64,000 nucleotides of DNA from Adiantum capillus-veneris (Eukaryota > Streptophyta > Polypodiopsida > Polypodiales > Pteridaceae): contig CM043962.1 in the NCBI GenBank assembly GCA_014529385.2, positions 44,023,598-44,087,597 on the forward strand, written 5' to 3'. A model generated the notes under the pieces. The model saw nothing but the letters and a program-made list of their open reading frames with translations. It was not told the DNA's origin and did no database searches. The first letter of the stretch is position 1; every line of letters begins with the position of its first letter. The position numbers were made by a program, and so were the translations under genes. Positions 44,240 through 56,263 of the stretch are shown one piece after another.

Positions 44240-47200
44240 TAAGGAGTATCTGCTAGGTCCTCCTTCTCCATCCACTTCGTATCCAATGCAGGATAGTTCT
44301 TGAATTTAAACAAGAACCGCCTAATCACTTTACCTTTTATCTTTCTATCTTTGTGTCCCAAAATCTGTTCTGGAACGAGTGTCTCCTCGCTTTCCTCCAC
44401 TTCGGGTTGCTCATCAAGCTCCCCATCATCGGGTACATCACCTTTAAAAGGTTCAATAAACTCACATGAAATGCATTGTCAATCTTCCAAGTATCGAGCA
44501 GCTTAAGTCTAAAGGAGACATCATTTATCTTTTCTTTTATCTGGAAAGGGCCATAATGTCTCATTGCCAAGCTTTGGAAAAAGCCGCTCCTTTCCTTTTC
44601 GTTTTCTTAGGCGAGCCTTCTCACAACGTAAGAGCACCCAATCATCTTCCTTTAATTTCAAATCGCCACGATGATGATCTGCTGCCTTCTTATGTCGTTC
44701 TTGAGATTTCGCTAAAGCCTCCCGAACCTTGGCAAATGCAGTGTCCAAGTCCCTCGTGTGCTGATTGGCTTCAAAAATCTGTTAAGGAAGGGTGGAACCT
44801 TCGGAGCACCTTCAATGATCTCAAATGGCGCCTTCCCCGTCAAAGAGTGGATCGTGTTATTGTAAGAAAATTCCACCAAGGGCAAAGAATATTCCCATTG
44901 AGTCTTCTAATCAGAGATGTAAGACTTCAATAAAACCAGAACGGCTGAATTTGCAATCTCAGATTGCCCATCTGTCTGTGGGTGGAATAATGACGAGAAC
45001 TGCAACCGTGTGCCAATGGTCTCCCAAATAGCCCTCCAAAACAAACTCGTGAATCGGGGATCTCTATCGGAGACTATTGTCTCAGGCATGCCATGTAGTC
45101 GAAAAATCTGTGCAATGAACAGTCGCGCTAAATGATCCGGCTTCACTGTTTTCTTCACTGGAATGAAGTGAGCTTGCTTACTAAATCTGTCGATGACAAT
45201 CCAAATGCCATCATGCCCACTCTGTGTCTTCGAGAGATAAAAAATGAAATCCATGGCAATACTTTCCCAGGGGCAGGTGGGAATGGGTAAAGGCTCTAGT
45301 AATGCATGTGCCTTATGCCTGTCAAAGTTGACCTTCTGACATACTAAACAACTATGAACAAAGTCGTCCACATCTTTCTTGACTCTCGGCCAAAAGAAGT
45401 AACGCTCCACACCTTTCAAGGTGGTGTCGATGCTGCGGTGACCCGTAAAAGGTGGACAATGGCACTCACTTAAAACCTTTTCCCTCAACGGCTGTGTAAT
45501 GCACAACATCGTTTTCTTCATCAAGTAGCCATCCTGTATGGAATATCCCCCTACTACCTCCCCATTCTGTATTCAAGTGAATACATCGGAAAAATCCGAA
45601 TCTGTAGCGTACTAATCAACGATGTCCTCGAAGCTTCTATGATGAATCGCGGAAATAGCCAAGAGTAGGGGCTTCAGAGACAATGCATCTACCACCAAGT
45701 TTTTTTGTCCTTGAACATGGACAATCTGGAAGTGAATCTGTGACAAGATGTTAGCCCACCGCATCTGCTTTCCCGAAAGTTGCTTCTATGACAAGAAGTA
45801 GCGTAAACTCTTGATGATCAGTGAAGACCATGAAATCGGCTCCCAGTAGATAATGTCGCCACTGAGTAAGAGCATGGATCACTGCCAAAAGCTCTTTCTC
45901 ATAAATTTGTGTTGTCAATTCTGGCCTTGAAAACAATCGGCTTTCACAGGCAATCACATGCCTTCTTGCATTAAGACCGCCCCCAGACTACGACCACAAG
46001 CATCACAAGATACTTCAAATGACTTTGGCAAATCCGACAAAGTCAACACTGGTCCAGTAGTCAGTTTTTCTTTAAGTGTCTGAAAGGGGCAGTCACCTCT
46101 ATTGACTCCCACGAGAAAGGGACTTCTTTTTGAGTCAATATGTACAAAGGGGAAGCTACCTCTGCAAACTTTTGAATGAACCGCCAGTATTAAGAACACA
46201 AGCCCAAGAAGCTTCTAACTTCATGAACATTCTTCAAATCTGGCCAATCACATATAGTCTCAATCTTGGCCGGGTCCATCTGTACTCTTGTTGAGACAAT
46301 GTGTCCCAAAAAGTGTATCTCCGGTAAGAAAAATTCACTCTTTTTGGCATTGATAACTAACTTGTGACCACGCAATGCCTGAAAGACATGTAGCAGATGG
46401 TGACGATGTTCTGCTTCATCCTTGGAGAAGATTACAATGTCATCAAAGAAAGTGTCGACAAAAGATCGATACTCTCGGAAAATCCTATCCATCATTCCGT
46501 TGAAAGTCGTTGGAGCATTGGTAAGGCCAAAAGGCATCACCAAAAATTCATATAAACCGAAGCTTGTCCGAAAGGCTGTCTTGTAGACATCTCTCACGAT
46601 ATCCGCTTTTCAAATCAATCCTGCTGAAACAAGAGGATCCCTAAAGTCAGTCAAGAATACCATCAATCCTTGGAATTGGAAATCTGTTTTTGATAGTGAT
46701 TTTATTGAGAGCTCTGTTGTCAATGCACATTCTCCAAGATCCATCTTTCTTTAATACCAACAACATCGGAGAGCAGTAGGGTGAAGTGCTCGGCTGGATA
46801 AGACTCTTTTCCAAAAGGTCTTTCGCTTGGTTCATGATCTCTTCATTCTGGGCTCGGCTAACACGATAAGGTGGCCGATTCGGTGGTGTGCTTCTAGGAA
46901 TCAGATCAATAGTGTGATCCTCAGGATGAGATGGGGGCAACTCGCCGGGCAGGCCCTCATAGAAACAATCAGCATGTGTGTGGAGAAAATCTTGGCGTTC
47001 TTTGTCAAGCTCAGACATGTTCGTTCTGTGTTCATCGTAGATCGAGTAAACAAAGAGACTGGATTTCATTAATTTGGAAATCGCCGAAGCCGATATAATA
47101 GGGACGGACTCGCCCTTCAGTTTTTCATCAAGTACAATTGTTCGGCTCTTTTCATTTGTCAAGGTTTCTTTCTTTGCCCGATAGTCGCCCACGGTATTGT

Positions 47201-48689
47201 TCTTATGGTACCAAGGGACTCCTAGGAGGACGTCACAACCTTCCAAAGGCACGATGTAGAAGTCTACGTGACCTAAATACCCCTGACAATGCAACCGAAG
47301 TTTGCCAATGACAGGTGTAATAGCTATGTCCCGTCCGGGCGCCACTAGAACTGCCTCTGCTGTTGGTCCCATCCTGTCATGTGTAATCTCGAGTCGTGCC
47401 GCCAATTCAGGTGAAATGAAGTTGGCCTTGGCTCCTCCATCGAAGAAAATCATGGCTTCTTGATCTTTCACTTTTGCCCCAAGCTCGGTAAAGTTCTATA
47501 CTTTCATCAATCATGCTTGGGTCAGTACCCATGCAATCTGGTACCAGCCCTGCTTTTATCTTGCCTTTTTTTCCACGTTCCTCTGTTGCTCTCAAGCTCT
47601 CTGGCATGTCTCCAGTTTGTCCTTGTTGTGCCTTTTTCGGGTACTCTGTGGAGACGTGCCCTTGTTCCTCGCAACCAAAACACTTCCCCTCTCTGATATA
47701 GTTTTCTCTTTCTCGAAGAGTCAGTCACGATCATGCATCCTTATCCTTCTTTTCTTGGGAACTCTTTTTCTTTCTACTTTCGTTGTTGGAGGTCTGTCGG
47801 GTTCTCTAAGTCAAGATCTCATGAGTGAGGTAAGTCAAATTTTCTGAATGTATTGAGAAACCCCGTTTCGCATGACCCATTAATTCTTGGATAGAATTTG
47901 ACTTTTGTTCAAGGCAGTAGTCTCGGATCTCTGTAGAGCAAAACCGCTCAATCTGTTCCTTAAATGTGACCTTCTTGAATGAAGAGGTTGGTAGAAAAGA
48001 GTCCCAAATCCTCTGGCAATAAGCATCCAAAGAATCTCCCTTGGTCATCTGAAGATGGTTCCAAGCGGTTCTTATATCCAGTTTGTACTCCCGGGTCAGC
48101 CAAGAAGAAATAAAGAGCTTTTTGAATTTCAACCAATTGACTGGAGCTTATTTCCTCAGAGGAAGAGTGGACCACCATGTTCGAGCATTCCTTTGAGAAA
48201 AGATGCAACCCTCCTAATCTTGGAGTGCTCTGAGTAATGCCCTCCAAAGAAGGCTTGTCAAACTGCTACATGAAGGCCAAAGCCCTCGGAGCATCTCGAA
48301 ATCCAAAAAAGGATTCAAATTTTATCGATTGTCCACCTTCTTTAAATTCTTTCGCTTTCTTGCTTTTGTCTTCGAGGAAGTCATATTGGTTGGCTCTGTA
48401 GAAGTGCTTCTTCTTTGCATAAAACATATGGTCATCTGAGTCCGAACTGTCAGAGGATGACTTCTCTGTAGAGCTATCAGAAACTGGGCGGAATCTCGGT
48501 TTCTTTGCCTTTTTCTTGCTCTTTCCGAAGCTTTGCTTTTTGCTTCGCTTTTTGCCCTTTCTATCCTCCTCGCTCGAGTCCAAAGAGCTAGAAGAACCGT
48601 CAGAAGAAGAGGTAGAAGAAGAACACGCTTCTTCTGCTTTCTTGCAGATGCAAAAGAAGATTGACGGCCCAAATAACCAAGGTAGTCAC
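44240..48689 (-). pseudogene. Broken gag-pol of element C2
   Basis: Minus strand, right to left: gag from inside the region after residue ~135 (48689), retrotransposon gag (48583-47820, shifted), the knuckle CFGCEEQGHVSTEY (about 47680), whose last Cys has become Tyr, and a protease-RT block (47471-46647; protease box [11 protein letters not shown]). RT continues at 46597-46190 with FFDD, then RNase H (46199-45720). Integrase is readable from 45524 to 44907 with HHCC and the three acids in MDFI, VSDRDPR and QTDGQSE. The GPF/chromodomain-like end is at 44748-44270. Several stops and shifts make it dead, but the integrase core is better preserved than in C1. The leader and first part of gag are deleted, so the right LTR joins gag directly. 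Confidence 0.9.
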
Positions 48690-49242
48690 TATAACAAACT
48701 TGGACACCCCAAGTCAAGATTCTGCTGCAACACAGCAGAGATTCACTTCAAATTAACTGACAGAACAAAAGAGAACACGACCCGACGTAGTTCCGTGCCA
48801 AGAGGTATTGGCCCCAAAGACTGGCGCCCCCCTCTTTCGGTATTTATTTTTATATTAACCTGTGTGCAAAGTACAAATGAGCCCGCGGATGCTCACTCTC
48901 AGTCTCTGCGTCCAGATGCCCTAAAGAGTGAGGCCCTTGGGCTTATTTATTCTACAAGGCATGCCCCAAAGCAGAGCCTCAAAATCAGTAAACTCAAAAG
49001 CAAAAGTTCTAAAAGCAACTGGTCTTCAAAAACTTGCAAAAGCATTCAACGTAATTGGCGGAAATTCCATACGACAGTCAACGTTTTTTGCGGAAGTCTG
49101 TACGCTGCCACCTCAGCATGTCAGCGCATAATGCGGACCGTCTGGACAATGCCACGTCGGCCTGTCGACGCCTTTTTCGGGCAGCTCACAAGGTATGTGT
49201 GTTTATGTCCGGATGGCTTTGCCACGTCACCAGTTTGTGACA
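48690..49242 (-). repeat. Right LTR of element C2
   Basis: TATAACAAACTTGG (normally TGTAAC) to TTTGTGACA, 553 bp. It is followed by GTCCC (49243-49247), which matches GTCCT at 43778-43782 in four of five bases: the target duplication of C2. No primer site complement lies to its left; gag sequence begins at once (GTGACTACC read on the minus strand). Confidence 0.85.
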
Positions 49243-49247
49243 GTCCC

Positions 49248-49416
49248 ATAAGTTGGTAAGACTTCTTCTTTAAAATACACCACTCGGCAAGACTTTGCAA
49301 GTTGGTAAAACTTTTTCTACTACTTCTGCTTCTTCACTTAGGGTTTAGGCCCCTCGGCCGAGATCTGTAGGTTGGCTTCGTTCTTCAGTGGCTTGACATG
49401 TTAAGAATTTGTGACA
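49248..49416 (-). repeat. Remainder of the split family B LTR
   Basis: TCCCATAAGTTGGTAAGAC to TTTGTGACA. It continues the B LTR broken off at 37227: other B copies read GGGGTCCCATAAG without interruption (33796-33808). It is followed by ATTGC (49417-49421), close to ATTGT before the left B LTR (32668-32672), so the whole B complex has a 4/5 matching target duplication. Confidence 0.85.
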
Positions 49417-51440
49417 ATTGCTCCATTTTCTCAAGTGTTCTCCTCTTGTGTCTTGTGGTGTACCTTGACTATCTTGCGGTGTACTTGTGTGTGAGTGACG
49501 TTAGCATATTGCACAAAGACAACCCATCTCACAAAGAGCACATTGCTTACTTCTTGCTACACTGGTGGTAATCAAAACAATTCTAATCCCATAATAAAGT
49601 CCTAAAAAATTATAACGTACGGTATCTTAACGTACGTACCAATTCATACCATATCGAGGTACCATACGTATAGATCCAAGCCATATGGACGTAACACATG
49701 GTATGGATCCATACGTACGTACAAATACAACCTTAAAAGTGCCATAGATTATATTTGTACCACCTTAGTACAGATTGCCTGCCAATAAGCACTCACCATC
49801 CCGATGAGGTAGACAATGAGGAAAACCGGAAGTATTAAAGGAATTGTACTACTACTACTCAAAAGAGAAAGGATACGGCAAGAGAAATATATACAGATGG
49901 CTATGTACACGCACCATGGTAACACTCAACTAGATCAATGATGATAATAATATCAAGACAGTGAGCTGAAGGCTTATCGACACTTGCAAATGGTAGTGGG
50001 GCCACAGTTGGCTGTGGAGCACGCAAGTGGAGTGCAATTGTTAATGTGGCTTGCCACTTCTGAATTTTTCAAGTTGCCTCTGCAGAGTGGTCTCGGGTTA
50101 CGCCCAATCTCAAACAAGAAATATGTGGTTCTTTACGTTCTTTACTTGAATGATGATACCGAACACTGCCAAAGCGTTGTGATACCAATGTAATGTGCAA
50201 CAGAAGTGATTTAAGGTGATAACTCACGATGAGTGCTCAGTGTGTACTCAAGGTTCCTTTTATTTCATGAGAGAGATGTGCAAAGACTAAGAGAGAGGGG
50301 AGAAATACTGTGCATAAAGGTTATGATAGAGAGAGAAAGAAGACTTCACACCAGATGGGGTCCCAAACCCCCCTCCAAGGGACCTCCTCTCACAAATGCT
50401 GATAAATGGATCTAGGTGCTAAGAAGCTGATGGGATCTTGCGGTAGATGCTTGGATCTGCGAGGCTAAGGGCTGAAAACTGAAAACGCTAGTGAAGATGA
50501 CTTGGATCTCTGATGGTACTTGATGCGGGTATGGCTGAAATCTACCATCGATGATGCTTGAGGGCTGAATGCTGGGATCGATGGTGCTAAAGGGCTGAAC
50601 CCTGAAATCGCTGATACAAAGGGGCTCAATTTTGCGGTGATGCAGCTCTAGACCAAAAAATGCTAGGGCTGAAAGGGGCTGATCTGCTCTAGATGTTGTT
50701 GCTAAAGGTGCTTAATGCCTAATGGCTGAAATCTGCAGGTTGGTTGAGAAAACGCCAAGGTTGGTGATGGAGTGGAAACGCAATAGGGTTAAAACACCAG
50801 ATGGCTGGGATGCTGCAAGTATTGCTCATGAGAGGTACTAGAGTACTGAATTATGCTTCTATGGATGACACCTCCGGGCTCTTATATATCATCTAAAGAC
50901 TGGGTCCAGCAAAGATAGATGTTGAGCCCCACTATTTCATAAAATAATGCAAGTCACTTATTAATAAGTTAATGAACCCTTAATAAGAGGTGCTTCCTAT
51001 GTAGTGAACTACCTAGGCCGAGCACTAGTGCTAGACTATGGGAACACTCCCCACTGCCTACAACTAGCAGACATTGGCAGTGCTCATTTCCAATCAAAGG
51101 GTATGCAACTAATCTAAAGTGTCTGGCCTACAAGCTCAGAAGGGTGCCAAAACACTTCCTAGATTGTCCTAAATCCTAGAAATAGGAGTAAGCTTGTCCA
51201 CATGCACATACGGTTAGATATGCACATGATAGGGTTGGTCAAATCTAGCTCAATATTCAAGCATCTCAAGAGAGTAATTTGCATGGCATAGGTAAGACAC
51301 ATCTCTTTCAAACCACTCACTACCACTATATGGTCTTATTCACTGCGAGCTCCGCACCGCCCACGAGTGAGAGGTAAGATCGGACTGTCCTTATGGGTGG
51401 TTCCCTTCCACCTGAGTAGCGCCTCCTACTCACAGGCATC
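49417..51440. other. Unassigned DNA with a possible old minus-oriented LTR
   Basis: TACGTACG-type motifs lie at 49616-49720. At about 50175-50186 GTGATACCAATG resembles a primer-site complement followed by TGTAATGTGCAACAG, and the DNA after it (to about 51300) is non-coding with many GGCTGAA motifs (50470-50720). This could be an old LTR, but no second copy is visible. No host exon is recognised. Confidence 0.35.
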
Positions 51441-51988
51441 TCTGCCCCAAAGTCAGTTTTCTCTATCTTTGCAACAAAAGTGTCACCTCCTGACACTGCA
51501 GCCCCACCTTTTTGCCTTGAGACGTGTGCTCTCTTCCAAAATTTTAGGCAAGCAGAAAGTGCTAGGTTCAGCGGTGGACAAGGTCATGAGAGGATTCTTA
51601 GGCTAACGAGCTTTGGCATGTAAAGAGATGGAAGGGATGCGGACTGGCGAGGCATCATAAATTATCTTTGGGCTCTCTTTATTGTTGCTTTTAGTAGTGT
51701 CACGAGGTGACACTTCTGCCCCAAAGTCAGTTTTCTCTATCTTTGCGACAGAAGTGTCACCTCCTGACACTGCAGCCCACCTTTTTGCCTTGAGTCGTGT
51801 GCTCTCTTCCAAAATTTTAGGCAAGAGGAAAGTGCTAGGTTCAGCGGTGGACAAGGTCATGAGAGGATTCTTAGGCTAAATGGACAAGGTCGTGAGAGGA
51901 TTCTTAGGCTAACGAACTTTGGTATGTAAAGAGATGGAAGGGATCGAGGCATCATCAATTATCTTTGGGCTCTCTTTATTGTTGCCTT
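51441..51988. repeat. 274-bp tandem duplication
   Basis: TCTGCCCCAAAGTCAG at 51441 recurs at 51715, and the two units match closely up to GAGGCATCAT. The second unit contains an additional short duplication of about 35 bp (GACAAGGTCATGAGAGGATT). The minus strand is open across much of it (51860-51603), giving two similar peptides with LPKILEESTRLKAKRW. This may be a fragment of an unknown gene; I recognise no domain. Confidence 0.75.
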
Positions 51989-52732
51989 TAGTAGTGCCTT
52001 TGGGCTTTCTTTAATGCTGCCTTTAGCTCAAGCTTCTTTCTGAAACTTGCATGAAACCCATAGGGCTGGTCTCAGACACAGTGGTTTAAGCATACTCAGA
52101 GAATCTGTGAGGACCTTGAAGCACTTATTAGGCTTTGATTTAGCAGAGGACGAGGACCACACCAAAGAGGAAGGTGTTGCCACTGATACGGCCCCAGCAC
52201 AGCAAAGACCACCTTAAGGTTTATCTACCAAAGGATGTTGCACCAGCCAAGAAAGTAGCTGTGGAGAATGGCAATGAAAAGTGCAAGAATGTATCTTTCT
52301 TGAACTGGGCCTGAAATCTTTTATTGCACTCTTGCAAGCTGTGTACAGAATTGAGTGAAGCAAGTTGGTAGGTTGTTGCAGCGACAATATAATGCATCAC
52401 AAATCTCCAATCAGCCACAAGTTGCCCTCCTACTGGCTGAAAATTGCAGCCCAATCAGCCCTTCATGCATGTCACGTGCACATCTAACCCTATGTGCATG
52501 TGGACAAGCTACTTCCATGGCAAGGGTTCAGTTAGCTTAGGAAGTGTTCTGGCACCTTCGTGAGTCTATTCGCAGTACGTGCATGTCCAGGCACTTAGAG
52601 TAGATGCATATCCTCTGGTTGCACACAGCATGATCATCAGCATTACCATCAAAATCCATTAGGAGCATTTTACAATGCACAGGACCTATTTCCCTATTTT
52701 AGCCATTTTTCACTTATTATTAATAAGTAACT
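51989..52732. other. Unassigned, possible gene fragment
   Basis: Around 52080-52270 the plus strand has short stretches with coding character (a frame with VYLPKDVAPAKKVAVENG near 52220), but stops surround them. I cannot assign a family. Confidence 0.3.
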
Positions 52733-53520
52733 TTGTTGGGAAACTGGGTAGGGCAATTTGACCAAGCAACTATATAAGAAAAGCTAGCGCTAGTGTTTTC
52801 TGGCAAAAGAGGCAGCAATGACCAAGTGTCTGACAGTGCACCTTCTGAGCAAGACCCCCAGCGGAACAACTTAGCGTTTTCAGCCATCAAGAAGCCTAGC
52901 GTTTTCAGCATTTGCAGATCAGCCCCAGCGTTTTGCAACTTGCAGATCAGCCTGGCGTTAGGAGATTCACCAGCGTTTTTGTAGCAGATTCCCCCTCATG
53001 CCTAGCGTTTTTGGAAGAACAGACCAGCCCTAGCGTTTGCAGTTTCTAGCAACAGATCCTCTCATTTGCATCGGCGTTTTCAGTTTTCAGCAGTCCGACT
53101 CCGCACCGCAGCCCCCAAACCTCGCAGATCTCACCTTCCTGCAACAGATCCTCGCCGCACGGTCAGATCAGCCAGCGTTTGCAGATTCAGCCGCTATTCG
53201 CAGATTTCAGCATCTACGTTTTCAGCATGTCGTCGTCGCCGTCGTCACTGACAAAGAGTCTAAATTCAGCAGATACAAGATTTGCAGATTTCAGCCCTTA
53301 GCGTTTTCAGTTTTCAGCCCGTCTCGTCATCGTCATCATCATCGTTGACATCGTCGGCAAGACCATTTCTTTCAGACCATTGTAGAGATTTGTGCAATCA
53401 ATAGCATAGACTTCTCTCGCCATTGAGAGAGGGGCCCTTGGAGGAGGGTTTGACAACATTCTGGTGTCGTATTCCTCTCTCTATCTCTCATTCTCAACAC
53501 CTTCATTCACAGTGTTTACC
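52733..53520 (+). other. Promoter-like/LTR-like region with AGCGTTTTCAG repeats
   Basis: It starts TGTTGGGAAACTGG and has a good TATA box (CTATATAAGAAAAG, 52770-52783). Then follows a cluster of about ten degenerate repeats of AGCGTTTTCAGC and GCAGATCAGCC (52870-53320). The position of TATA and repeats fits an LTR with a repeated leader, but no primer site or partner LTR is visible. Ala/Gln/Ser-rich open frames here (53037-53348) come from the repeats. Confidence 0.4.
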
Positions 53521-53710
53521 ACTTTGTTTGTGATCATTTGCACTCTCTCATTAAAGGAATGGAAGGCTCTCCCTTCCGCAAGTAAAAGGAACCCTTGAGC
53601 ACAGTTCGGAGCACTCATCTTGAGCAAAGTTCAACAGACACTTCCGCTTCACCTTACAATGCACTCCCGAACCACTAGGTATCGACAAGCCTAGGATATG
53701 ATACCATGTA

Positions 53711-54233
53711 TGTAACAAACTTGGACACCCCAAGTCTAAATTCTACCGCGATACAACAGAGATTCACTTAAACAATTCACAAAAATCGACATGGCCCGGC
53801 GTAGTTCCGTGTCAAGAGGTATTGGCCCCAAAGACTGGCACCCCTTTCGGTATTTCTTTTTATATTAATCTTGGTGCAAAGTACAAGGGAGTCTGGGAGG
53901 ACTCACACTCAGACTCCGTCCAGATGATGAGGGCCCAGCTACAAGGGATGCCCAAAAGCAGAGCCCCAAAAATCTCAAACTCAAACGCTCTTAAACTCAA
54001 AAGCATTATGCCCAAAAGCTGCTAAAAGTCAACCAGCGTGACGTCCGTACACTGCCACGTCAGCATGACCAGCGCAAAAGACGGAGATCCATATGGCCTG
54101 CCACGTCAGCATGTCGGCACATTTTCTGGAGGTTTGCCACGTCATCTGCCCAAAGCGTTTTACGGGCTACTGCCACGTCAGCAAGGGCTGTGTGTGTGTA
54201 TCCGAGGGCTTGCCACGTCACCAGTTTGTGACA
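53711..54233 (-). repeat. Left LTR of family C composite C3
   Basis: TGTAACAAACTTGG to TTTGTGACA, 523 bp, then TACCCCCCTCTTGAAAG, the complement of the family C polypurine tract. ATGTA before it (53706-53710) and ATGTC after the right LTR (60237-60241) match in four of five bases, so the composite behaves as one insertion. Confidence 0.85.
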
Positions 54234-54239
54234 TACCCC

Positions 54240-55430
54240 CCTCTTGAAAGAATTGTAAACGCCCTCGATTACACCTACTAAACAGACAGAGGCCATAAAC
54301 TGTCTTAGTAGACACTGACTGTTAGTACCGACGCACTAGACACAACACATCTAGCACTTGTACAAATCAACAGTCAAATCAACGGACATCACTTGACAAA
54401 TCACATACAAATTCATTCCAAATCTCAGACCATGATTAATCGGCAACGTATTTAGTAATCGCATCTAGGTCCAGTCGGGACCTCACGGATGCTCGATTAA
54501 CTAATCCTTATTGTAATCATGTCTATACAGATTTATGAGACCGAAATACTGCAATCGTTTTGTCTTTCAATTCTTGCACTCAAACAAGTCAAGTACAAAT
54601 CAGTCATCTTCATTTTCGGAATTCCAGTTCATAAAGTCATCCAGCAGAATACTGTCAGCCCATCAGTATCCCTGAAACCCAAAGGGACATCAGTGACTCT
54701 AATCAAAATCCGGGTAATCCATTGACAAAGGAGCGGAGTCACTCCCCTCTTGTGCAAGCCCGATGTACTAGATTCACCCATGCTGAAATCGGAGTTCTAT
54801 CGGAGTAGACTATGCTAAACCGAATGCTTCAAGGTAAAAGTTCCAAAATCTAAGGAGTATCTGCTAGGTCCTCCTCCTCCATCCACTTGCATCCAATGCA
54901 GGATAGTTCTTAAATTTAACCAAGAACCGCCTAATCACTTTACCTTTAATCTTTCTATCCTTGTGTGCCAATATCTGTTCTGGAACGAGTATCTCCTTGC
55001 TTTCCTCCACTTCGGGTTGCTCATCTAGCTCCCCATCATCGGGCACATCGCCTTTAAAAGGCTTCAATAGACTCACAGGAAATGCATTGTGAACCTTCCA
55101 AACATTGGGCAGCTTCAGTCTAAAGGAGACATCATTTATCTTTTCTTTTATCTGGAAAGGGCCATAATACCTCATGCCAAGCTTTGGATAAAGCCGCTCC
55201 TTTCCTTTTCGTTATCTTAGGCGTGCCTTCTCACAACGTAAGAGCACCCAATCGTCTTCCTTTAATTTCAAATCGCGACGATGTCGATCTGCTGCCTTCT
55301 TATGTCTTTCTTGAGATTTCTCTAAAGCCTCCCGGATCTTGGCAAAAGCAGTGTCCAAGTCCCTCGTGTACTGGTTGGCTTCAAAAATCTTATCCTGGGT
55401 CTGGGGAATGTTCCGATCTACCAACTGATT
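54240..55430 (-). pseudogene. C3 integrase C-terminal end and 3' untranslated region
   Basis: On the minus strand 55424-55212 reads the segment before the GPF module (DWVLLRCEKARLR). The GPF/chromodomain-like end is at 55175-54864 and loses its frame at FKNYPALDASGW. 54863-54234 is 3' untranslated sequence, closely similar to that of C1 and C2. The catalytic integrase is not joined here; it lies at 57150-58003. Confidence 0.85.
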
Positions 55431-55760
55431 CCCTTTTTCCTTTCTTTCCTTGTGCCCTGGGACATGCGAGTAGCATCTTTCGCTTCCTTGTTCATTGGCA
55501 CGTCAAAGTCAATCATCGAAACCCTAAGACGCACTATCATCTGATTCCTCTTTCTCTGGAATCCTTTGATGAACTTGCATCTGGTTTCCTTAGTTCGTCG
55601 GAACCCTCGGATTCGCCAGAATCCTGTGATGAGCTATCATCTGGTTCCGTTGATTCATCCTCTTCACTGGCAGACTCTTGTCTTTTTGAGGTGGGATACT
55701 ATTATGCCCGTCGCATAAGCCAATGAGCCTGCATGCATTCCAAATCGTTGCTTAGTCATG
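55431..55760 (-). other. Acidic Ser-rich coding-like fragment
   Basis: The minus strand reads a Ser/Asp/Glu-rich peptide (for example EDESTEPDDSSSQDSGESEG) resembling the gag linker of family C (SSSSDSSSSSSDSSEEDRK). It is probably a piece of another C-type gag trapped in the rearrangement. Low complexity limits certainty. Confidence 0.4.
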
Positions 55761-56200
55761 TGTAACAGACTTGGACACTCCAAGTCGAAAATCTACCGCG
55801 ACACCACAATAAATCACTTCAAAACAGTTCAAAGTTCACATTCGATTTGACACTAGCCCGGCAGAGTTCCGTGCCTAGAGATGTTGGCCCCAAAGACTGG
55901 CGCCCCTTTCGGTATTTCTTTTTATATTAATCTGTGTTCAAAGTACAAGAGGATAGGCAGGCGCTCACTCTCAGACTCTGCGTCCAGATGCTTTGAGATG
56001 TGAGCACCTACCTACCCTCTTGTACTTTGAACATTGATTAATATAAAAAGAAATACCGAAAGGGGCGCCAGTCTTTGGGGCCAACATCTCTAGGCACGGA
56101 ACTCCGCCGGGCCAGTGTCGAATCAACTGTGAACTGTTTTGAAGTGATTTATTGTGGTGTCGCGGTAAATTCTCAACTTGGAGTGTCCAAGTCTGTTACA
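55761..56200. repeat. 440-bp palindrome of two LTR halves
   Basis: The left arm 55761-55968 (minus-oriented, starting TGTAACAGACTTGG) is the near-perfect reverse complement of the right arm 56000-56200 (plus-oriented, ending CCAAGTCTGTTACA). The loop is about 31 bp. Both arms are the same ~205-bp end of a family C LTR. The right arm serves as the LTR end of the plus-strand piece C4, whose primer site follows. Transcribed RNA would form a long hairpin. Confidence 0.9.
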
Positions 56201-56201
56201 G

Positions 56202-56213
56202 TGGTATCAAAGC
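56202..56213 (+). other. Primer binding site of fragment C4
   Basis: TGGTATCAAAGC, one mismatch from the usual TGGTATCAGAGC, one base after the LTR end. Confidence 0.8.
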
Positions 56214-56263
56214 ACGGCCGATTTCTCTTCTACGGGAAATCCGATCCTTTTTACGCGGCACTT

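Noticed and set aside
49616-49720. Shared TACGTACG motifs at 32104 and 49616 as a split repeat around the B complex
   Set aside because: Only short palindromic words are shared; I could not align longer blocks.
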